Under the pieces are notes generated by a model. That model did no database searches and was not told the origin of the DNA. It saw nothing but the letters and a program-made list of their open reading frames with translations. The translations under genes and the position numbers were made by a program. From positions 1 through 5,375 of the forward strand of contig JAJFTY010000130.1 of assembly GCA_021372695.1 (NCBI GenBank): a DNA stretch of 5,375 nt, given 5' to 3'. The stretch comes from Deltaproteobacteria bacterium. Its GTDB lineage: Bacteria; Desulfobacterota; Syntrophia; Syntrophales; UBA5619. This document shows positions 1 through 5,375 of this stretch, piece after piece. Numbering within the stretch: position 1 is the stretch's first letter; every line of letters begins with the position of its first letter.

Positions 1-511
1 ACCCGGCGAAGTAGTGCGGCTCGATGCTCCCGATGGGGATGATGGCATCCGCCTCCCGGACAAGGGTGTTCAGCATCAGGTCGTTTCCGTGTCTCGTTTT
101 GCCCAGGGAGTAACAGGGGCTCTTCTTGGCATCGTGGACGTGGACGCGATCCTTCAGCTCCGCATAGAGTTTTCCGAAGATGAAGTCGTATTCTTCCTCC
201 GTCGGCGCCCGGTGGCTTCCCGTGGCGATCAGGATCTTGAAATTCCTGCCCCGGAGCAAGGGGGACAGGATCTCCAGGATGGCGCCCGTCGGCGTGGGGC
301 GTGTCGCGTCGTTGACGAGGAGAAGGATGTTTTTGCGGTCCTTCAGGAAGTCCTCGATCCCGGGAGATCCGAGGGGATTGAAAATGGCGGACCTGAGCGT
401 TTCCGCCTCGTCCGCGGTCTCAACGGTATTGGGGATGATGACCTGTTCGACGTTGCCGTCCGCCAGGTCGATCGTCTCGATCGTGTCCCCGTAAGGAATC
501 TCCAGCTTCAT
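1..511 (-). CDS. LarA-family (nickel-dependent lactate racemase-like) protein, N-terminal part, truncated by window edge
   Basis: The minus strand is open from an ATG at 511-509 to the left edge, giving 170 residues of a family usually about 420 residues long; the C-terminal part lies outside. A Shine-Dalgarno GGAGG (complement of 517-521) sits 5 nt before the ATG. Seen directly: the LarA N-terminal fold signature, with NDATRPTP around residues 67-74 (Asp68 and Arg71 match catalytic/substrate residues Asp72 and Arg75 of Lactobacillus plantarum LarA), ATGSHRAPT with His100 (LarA His108), and GSIEPHYFAG at 161-170 with His166 (LarA His174). Known for the family: LarA interconverts D- and L-lactate using the nickel-pincer nucleotide made by LarB, LarC and LarE; other members racemise or epimerise related 2-hydroxyacids. 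Inference: a cytoplasmic 2-hydroxyacid racemase or epimerase, substrate unknown. The pincer-attaching lysine (LarA Lys184) falls outside the window, so full activity cannot be judged. It diverges from the mgtC-like gene. Confidence 0.9.
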   Translation of the reverse strand, partial: MKLEIPYGDTIETIDLADGNVEQVIIPNTVETADEAETLRSAIFNPLGSPGIEDFLKDRKNILLLVNDATRPTPTGAILEILSPLLRGRNFKILIATGSHRAPTEEEYDFIFGKLYAELKDRVHVHDAKKSPCYSLGKTRHGNDLMLNTLVREADAIIPIGSIEPHYFAG

Positions 512-544
512 GGCCCCCTCCGGTTTGTTAATCCATGCCCGCCG

Positions 545-587
545 ATTTGATCCTCTTCCCGTCGAAAGCGGACACACGGGATCAAAT
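545..587. repeat. 9-bp inverted repeat (ATTTGATCC/GGATCAAAT) in a divergent intergenic region
   Basis: ATTTGATCC at 545-553 is the exact inverse of GGATCAAAT at 579-587, separated by 25 bases. It lies between the divergently transcribed larA-like and mgtC-like genes. A further related copy, GATCAA followed by AAATAATG, occurs at 607-622, and AAATAATG also follows the right arm (584-591). Such repeated half-sites between divergent genes may be an operator, but no specific regulator can be named from the sequence. Confidence 0.35.
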
Positions 588-707
588 AATGGCACTTGCA
601 GGAAAAGATCAAGCAAATAATGCAAAAGGAATTTTTCTTGCAGTACAATCGTGTTACAGTGCGTCTGAACGTTGCCAAAAGGCACTTCTAGACGGTGGAG
701 GGCACTT

Positions 708-1400
708 ATGAGCAAGGAAACCGTGGATATTTTCATCCATCTCGTCGTGGCCATGGTGGCAGGCGGGCTGATCGGGCTGGAGCGAAGCTACTACGGGCGG
801 CCGGCGGGTTTTCGAACTCATACCCTGGTCTGCATGGCCTCGAGCCTCCTGATGCTCGTTACCATCTATCAACGCGACTGGTTCACCGGGGCGATGATCG
901 AAACGGTCCGCGTGGACCCGACCCGGATGGCCCAGGGCATCATGACGGGGATCGGGTTCCTCGGTGCCGGGGTGATCATGAAGGAGGGGGCCTCGATCCG
1001 CGGGCTGACCACGGCCGCATCCATCTGGATCACGGCAGCCATTGGAATCCTGGCGGGCGTGGGCTTCTACAGTGCCCTGACGGTCGTGACGGTCTTGACC
1101 CTGAGTACGCTGACCCTGTACCGGCTCGTGGAAAGGCAGCTCCCCACGCTCATCTACGTTCACAACTTTATCCGTTTTCACCGCGACCGGGCGATGACGG
1201 AGGCACAGATCCGGACCGTTATGAGTGAAAACGGGTTCGACATATCGAACATGTGTTACGCCGTGACCAACGACCGGCAATTCTTCGAATACGACCTTGT
1301 CATCAAGACGCGCAAGGAAGAAAACCTGAAACACCTTGCCCGGTGTCTCGAGACCAATGAGGATATCATCGAATTCAAGCTCTGCCCTTCAAGCGATTGA
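708..1400 (+). CDS. MgtC/SapB-family inner membrane protein
   Basis: The product has 230 residues, close to the usual length for this family. The ATG at 708 is chosen because GGAGG at 697-701 lies 6 nt upstream; an in-frame TTG at 672 would add 12 residues but lacks this support. Seen directly: hydrophobic segments at about residues 8-23, 38-54, 78-91, 102-118 and 120-138; the family signature GGLIGLER (19-26) with GRPAGFRTH (30-38); DPTR (70-73), GIGFLGAG (81-88) and RGLTTAASIW (98-107). A soluble tail from about 145 to 230 fits the ACT-like C-terminal domain of longer MgtC proteins. Family knowledge: MgtC proteins sit in the inner membrane, help cells grow at low magnesium, and in Salmonella inhibit the F-type ATP synthase; many chromosomal relatives are uncharacterised. 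The exact role here is unknown. It is probably monocistronic: a terminator-like stem follows and the next gene is convergent. Confidence 0.93.
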   Translation: MSKETVDIFIHLVVAMVAGGLIGLERSYYGRPAGFRTHTLVCMASSLLMLVTIYQRDWFTGAMIETVRVDPTRMAQGIMTGIGFLGAGVIMKEGASIRGLTTAASIWITAAIGILAGVGFYSALTVVTVLTLSTLTLYRLVERQLPTLIYVHNFIRFHRDRAMTEAQIRTVMSENGFDISNMCYAVTNDRQFFEYDLVIKTRKEENLKHLARCLETNEDIIEFKLCPSSD

Positions 1401-1430
1401 GGAATCCCGCTAGCGGAGACGACGGGGATG

Positions 1431-1486
1431 AAAAAATGGGGGCCCCTTCAGGAGACCCCCTTCTCTGTTTTCTTCTTTCTATTTTT
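1431..1486. terminator. Likely bidirectional intrinsic terminator
   Basis: GGGGG at 1438-1442 pairs with CCCCC at 1456-1460 around a 13-base loop. On the plus strand the stem is followed by a pyrimidine-rich, T-heavy tail (1461-1486). On the minus strand it is followed by ATTTTTT, the complement of the A-run at 1431-1437. It starts about 30 bases after the mgtC-like stop and lies beyond the stop of the convergent small gene, as expected for a shared terminator. The stem is short (5 bp) and the plus-strand T tract is interrupted, which limits confidence. A separate perfect palindrome, CCGCTAGCGG, lies just upstream at 1407-1416. Confidence 0.55.
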
Positions 1487-1586
1487 CCGAGATGCTCTTA
1501 TCCACACCCTTCCGACATGCGCTGATCCCCGCCGCCGGAAATTTCCGAAGCGTATCCCGCCCAACCACGAGAGGGACGACGAGCCG

Positions 1587-1823
1587 CTACATGTAGTAGT
1601 CGTCGATATCGGCGACGTATTTGATTTCGTACGTGCTTTTCCCCTTTTCCGTGGCCATGATCCGCTCCAGAGCGGCCGTGGCGGCCTTGATGTCTTCGAG
1701 ATATCTCTTTACTTCCTCTTCCTTTGCGAGCAGCCTCGCAATATCCTGATTGTTCACGGTGACCTTTTCGACCGATCCCTCTTCTGCCCGAAATATCGGT
1801 TTGCGCATCGCTCTCGCCTTCAT
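1587..1823 (-). CDS. Small hypothetical protein with a predicted charged helical middle segment
   Basis: I do not recognise this protein. From the ATG at 1823-1821 it encodes 78 residues, ending in the acidic, tyrosine-rich tail ADIDDYYM. GGGAGG (complement of 1836-1841) lies 12 nt before this start, somewhat far but the only clear ribosome-binding site; an in-frame ATG at 1862 would add 13 residues without one. Seen directly: a basic N-terminus (residues 1-12), then a lysine/glutamate/leucine-rich stretch at about 26-58 that should be helical and possibly coiled-coil, then a likely beta segment (STYEIKYV, 63-70). Codon usage looks like a real gene (many GAA/GAG, AAG, GCC and ATC codons, believable protein composition), whereas overlapping plus-strand frames give proline/arginine-rich nonsense. 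There is no membrane segment, signal peptide or cysteine, so a small cytoplasmic protein is likely. It is convergent with the mgtC-like gene and divergent from perR. Confidence 0.62.
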   Translation of the reverse strand: MKARAMRKPIFRAEEGSVEKVTVNNQDIARLLAKEEEVKRYLEDIKAATAALERIMATEKGKSTYEIKYVADIDDYYM

Positions 1824-2041
1824 GATCGCAACTGTCCTCCCTTCCCGAACGTTTGGAACCATCGTTACAGCATGGATCGTGCCCCTGGAGCGACGGACGT
1901 TTATTAACCTGATATTTCAGGGAAATTCCGTTTTCTGCGAGATCCTGCCCTTCGACAGGGAAGCATTTCCTTCCGAGAAAGCCCCGGCCAGAGCCGACAA
2001 CGCCGGAAAAAGTATCGCAATATCAATTTGTTGATCGGAAG

Positions 2042-2053
2042 AAGCAATTGCTT
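2042..2053. promoter_or_regulatory. Perfect 12-bp palindrome AAGCAATTGCTT
   Basis: The sequence is identical on both strands and lies about 80 bases upstream of the perR -35 element. A 12-bp perfect palindrome in non-coding DNA between divergent genes is compatible with a dimeric repressor or activator site. It does not match the PerR/Fur consensus and no binding protein can be named. Confidence 0.3.
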
Positions 2054-2134
2054 ACGGTTTTCAGCAAATCCTTTACCAACCCACAATAACTGCATCCGTC
2101 AACAAGACAGAACCGCACTCGCCGGAAAAAAGAT

Positions 2135-2165
2135 TTGACAGCAGAACGAAACTTGTATTAATAAT
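2135..2165 (+). promoter_or_regulatory. Probable sigma-70 promoter of perR
   Basis: TTGACA at 2135-2140 is a perfect -35 hexamer. The matching -10 is less certain in the AT-rich stretch 2156-2165: TATTAA at 2156-2161 has 15-bp spacing and AATAAT at 2160-2165 has 19-bp spacing. Transcription would start near 2170, about 40 bases before the perR ATG and just upstream of the PerR-like box, which would suit autorepression. Confidence 0.55.
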
Positions 2166-2175
2166 TCATATCGGA

Positions 2176-2190
2176 AAATAATAATTATCG
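2176..2190. promoter_or_regulatory. PerR/Fur-type operator candidate in the perR leader
   Basis: The inner 11 bases, ATAATAATTAT at 2178-2188, match the centre of the Bacillus PerR box consensus TTATAATnATTATAA at every fixed position; the outer two bases on each side do not match. It lies between the presumed transcription start and the perR ATG. PerR and Fur regulators commonly autoregulate. The same 9-mer, AATAATTAT (2180-2188), recurs in front of katG. A weaker related stretch lies at 2156-2170, overlapping the -10 region. Confidence 0.5.
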
Positions 2191-2211
2191 CAGTTACGGG
2201 ATACGCACTCC

Positions 2212-2658
2212 ATGCATGCCAGGGAACCGGAAAGACGAATTGACGAGATGCTAGTCAAGCTGAAAGATAGGGATTTCCGTATAACCCCTCAGCGCCTCGC
2301 GATTCTTAAGATACTTGCCGTTAGTGAAGGACATCCGAGCGTCGACGACATCTATCAGGAAGTAAAGGTGAAATTTCCCACGACGAGCCTGGCGACCGTT
2401 TACAAAACCATCTCTCTCCTGAAGGAACTCAACGAGGTTCTCGAACTCAGCTTCCCTGATGGCAGCAACCGTTATGACGGAAAAAATCCTGTGCCGCACC
2501 CGCATGCGATCTGTGTAAAATGCAAGAGAATCATGGATCCGGAGTTGATGAACATCGATGCTCTGACAGAGGAAATGAGCCGAAAGACAGGGTACAAAAT
2601 ATTCTATCATGAACTGGAGTTCTTTGGTCTCTGCCCCGAATGCCAGCAGCAGAATTGA
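2212..2658 (+). CDS. perR: PerR-like Fur-family peroxide-sensing transcriptional repressor
   Basis: The product has 148 residues, typical for the Fur family. Seen directly: an N-terminal winged-helix DNA-binding domain (about 15-85) with RITPQRLAIL (23-32) and the recognition helix around SLATVYKTI (59-67), then a dimerisation/metal domain. Structural zinc cysteines are C101-x2-C104 and C141-x2-C144. The regulatory metal ligands of Bacillus subtilis PerR (His37, Asp85, His91, His93, Asp104) align with His41, Asp89, His96, His98 and Asp109. The aspartate at the last position, where Fur proteins carry glutamate, favours PerR. Known mechanism: iron-bound PerR is oxidised by hydrogen peroxide at these histidines, releases DNA and derepresses katG-type genes. 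Location directly upstream of katG agrees. The ATG at 2212 has no strong ribosome-binding site; Met13 (2248) is an alternative that spares all domains. The gene is visibly AT-richer than its neighbours. Confidence 0.88.
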   Translation: MHAREPERRIDEMLVKLKDRDFRITPQRLAILKILAVSEGHPSVDDIYQEVKVKFPTTSLATVYKTISLLKELNEVLELSFPDGSNRYDGKNPVPHPHAICVKCKRIMDPELMNIDALTEEMSRKTGYKIFYHELEFFGLCPECQQQN

Positions 2659-2684
2659 TTCAGGCGTAATTTTTTACCCGAAAC

Positions 2685-2705
2685 AGAATAATTATTCTCT
2701 ATAGA
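2685..2705. promoter_or_regulatory. Candidate katG operator (14-bp perfect palindrome) with adjacent -10-like hexamer
   Basis: AGAATAATTATTCT at 2685-2698 is a perfect palindrome starting 27 bases after the perR stop and ending 85 bases before the katG ATG. It contains AATAATTAT (2687-2695), the same 9-mer as in the box before perR. TATAGA at 2700-2705 directly follows and could be a -10 hexamer, placing the palindrome in the promoter spacer where a repressor would block RNA polymerase. No good -35 is visible, so the exact promoter is uncertain. Binding by the neighbouring PerR-like protein is inferred. Confidence 0.5.
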
Positions 2706-2711
2706 AACTAA

Positions 2712-4979
<2,268 letters not shown>

Positions 4980-5001
4980 TCGCAGCATGAACATTGTCGG
5001 G

Positions 5002-5029
5002 GCCTTGCCGACCCGGCCTGCGGCAAGGC
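5002..5029 (+). terminator. Strong GC-rich hairpin after katG (terminator-like, no U tract)
   Basis: GCCTTGCCG (5002-5010) and CGGCAAGGC (5021-5029) are perfect 9-bp inverted arms around a 10-base loop, 22 bases after the katG stop. There is no T-run after the stem, so it is not a standard intrinsic terminator. It may protect the katG mRNA 3' end, attenuate read-through, or act with Rho. Confidence 0.5.
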
Positions 5030-5153
5030 AGAAGCCAACGCCATCGGCAGGCTGCTGGCCGGCGCGCCCAAAGGCTGGCAGACGAAGTTTCCCCGGGAAG
5101 GGGAGCCGCGGGCGGTGATGCCCTTTCCAACCGGGCGTTGCCACCCCTCGCGG

Positions 5154-5172
5154 CCTCTCACCCGGGGAGAGG
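5154..5172. repeat. REP-like stem-loop
   Basis: CCTCTC at 5154-5159 and GAGAGG at 5167-5172 form a 6-bp stem with a 7-base loop. The surrounding CCCTC/GGGGAGAGG style resembles short extragenic palindromic repeats that are dispersed in many GC-rich proteobacterial genomes. Only one copy is present here, so calling it a genomic repeat is an inference. Confidence 0.3.
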
Positions 5173-5228
5173 AGAGGTTAACGTTCAATCAGAACGCATC
5201 GCAACAGATAGGGAGGTTTAATCGACGT

Positions 5229-5375
5229 ATGGCAACGGAATACGATCTCTGGAAAATTTTCCCACGCATGCCGAAGAAGGTCATGATCGGCGACATCACG
5301 ATCCGCGACGGCTTCCAGCACGAGGAGAAGTTCATCTCCACGGCTGCCAAGATTTTTTACGGTCAGGAGAGCGTC
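5229..5375 (+). CDS. DRE-TIM metallolyase-family enzyme (HMG-CoA lyase/isopropylmalate synthase-like), N-terminal part
   Basis: The frame is open from the ATG at 5229 to the right edge, giving 49 residues of a protein probably over 300 residues long. GGGAGG (5211-5216) lies 12 nt upstream, rather far, but no closer in-frame start exists. Seen directly: IGDITIRDGFQHEEKF at residues 20-35. Its TIRDGFQ-x-E pattern matches the first beta strand and catalytic Arg-Asp-x2-Gln motif of the HMG-CoA lyase/2-isopropylmalate synthase/pyruvate carboxylase barrel family (here Arg26, Asp27, Gln30). These enzymes use a divalent metal to make or break carbon-carbon bonds next to a carbonyl. Which reaction this member carries out cannot be told from 49 residues: an HMG-CoA lyase-like, citramalate/homocitrate synthase-like or carboxyltransferase-like role are all possible. 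It is separated from katG by 249 non-coding bases including a hairpin, so it probably has its own promoter and is not part of the peroxide module. Confidence 0.75.
   Translation, partial: MATEYDLWKIFPRMPKKVMIGDITIRDGFQHEEKFISTAAKIFYGQESV

Larger units (their letters stand above)
1824..2211. other. Gene-free, AT-rich regulatory region upstream of perR
   Basis: No credible coding region lies in these 388 bases: the open frames are short and of unlikely composition. It holds the probable upstream control region of the small minus-strand gene and the perR promoter. Short symmetric elements are visible: CCTGA(1908-1912)/TCAGG(1917-1921), ATCAA(2022-2026)/TTGAT(2031-2035), and a perfect 12-bp palindrome AAGCAATTGCTT (2042-2053). 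Base composition turns markedly AT-rich from about 2010 onward. No RNA gene or mobile-element end is recognisable. Confidence 0.5.

Noticed and set aside
14..550. 178-residue plus-strand open frame
   Set aside because: It is the antisense shadow of the LarA-family gene, whose conserved motifs (DATRPTP, GSHR, EPHYFAG) are all on the minus strand.
654..1334. 226-residue minus-strand open frame
   Set aside because: It is antisense to the clearly recognisable MgtC-family gene; the translation is His/Arg/Pro-rich with no family signal.
1428..1907. 159-residue plus-strand open frame
   Set aside because: It runs through the terminator-like stem and antisense to the small minus-strand gene; it has no ribosome-binding site and an unlikely composition.
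2661..2680. GTAA-TTTT-TTAC inverted repeat with T-run after perR considered as a terminator
   Set aside because: The stem is only 4 bp and AT-rich, too weak for an intrinsic terminator.
4994..5221. 75-residue plus-strand open frame between katG and the downstream enzyme
   Set aside because: Its composition is dominated by Arg, Gly and Ala from GC-rich repeats; it has no ribosome-binding site and spans two hairpins.

Overview
The window reads as part of a moderately GC-rich bacterial chromosome, with genes at roughly 60% GC by eye. It holds a mix of anaerobe-type metabolism and peroxide defence. The partial LarA-family racemase and the HMG-CoA-lyase-like enzyme at the two edges, together with the style of the catalase-peroxidase, would suit a Deltaproteobacterium-like (for example syntrophic or sulfate-reducer-related) organism. 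That placement is an inference from gene content and is not proven by the sequence. I see no phage, transposon, CRISPR, tRNA or rRNA signal.

Layout. Positions 1-511 (minus strand) are the N-terminal 170 residues of a nickel-dependent lactate racemase (LarA)-family protein running off the left edge. It diverges from an MgtC/SapB-family membrane protein (708-1400, plus). The 196-base gap between them carries ATTTGATC/GATCAAAT-type repeats. The mgtC-like gene is followed by a GC stem flanked by an A-run and a T-rich tail (about 1431-1486), which looks like a bidirectional terminator shared with a convergent small gene of unknown function (1587-1823, minus).

Positions 1824-2211 are a gene-poor, AT-rich stretch with several short palindromes. 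It ends in a promoter with a perfect TTGACA -35 and a PerR/Fur-type AT-rich box. This drives a PerR-like Fur-family peroxide sensor (2212-2658), followed 125 bases later by a full-length bifunctional catalase-peroxidase KatG (2784-4979). A second AT-rich palindrome sits in the gap before katG and shares the 9-mer AATAATTAT with the box before perR. The simplest reading is a peroxide-response module in which the PerR-like protein controls both itself and katG.

After katG comes a 249-base non-coding gap with a strong 9-bp hairpin and a REP-like stem-loop. The first 49 residues of a DRE-TIM (HMG-CoA lyase/isopropylmalate synthase-like) enzyme then run off the right edge.

The best-supported biology is the perR-katG module. 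Nothing here is convincingly a new class of system. The items most worth a second look are the matching operator-like palindromes, the uncharacterised 78-residue protein and the unexplained palindrome cluster upstream of perR.
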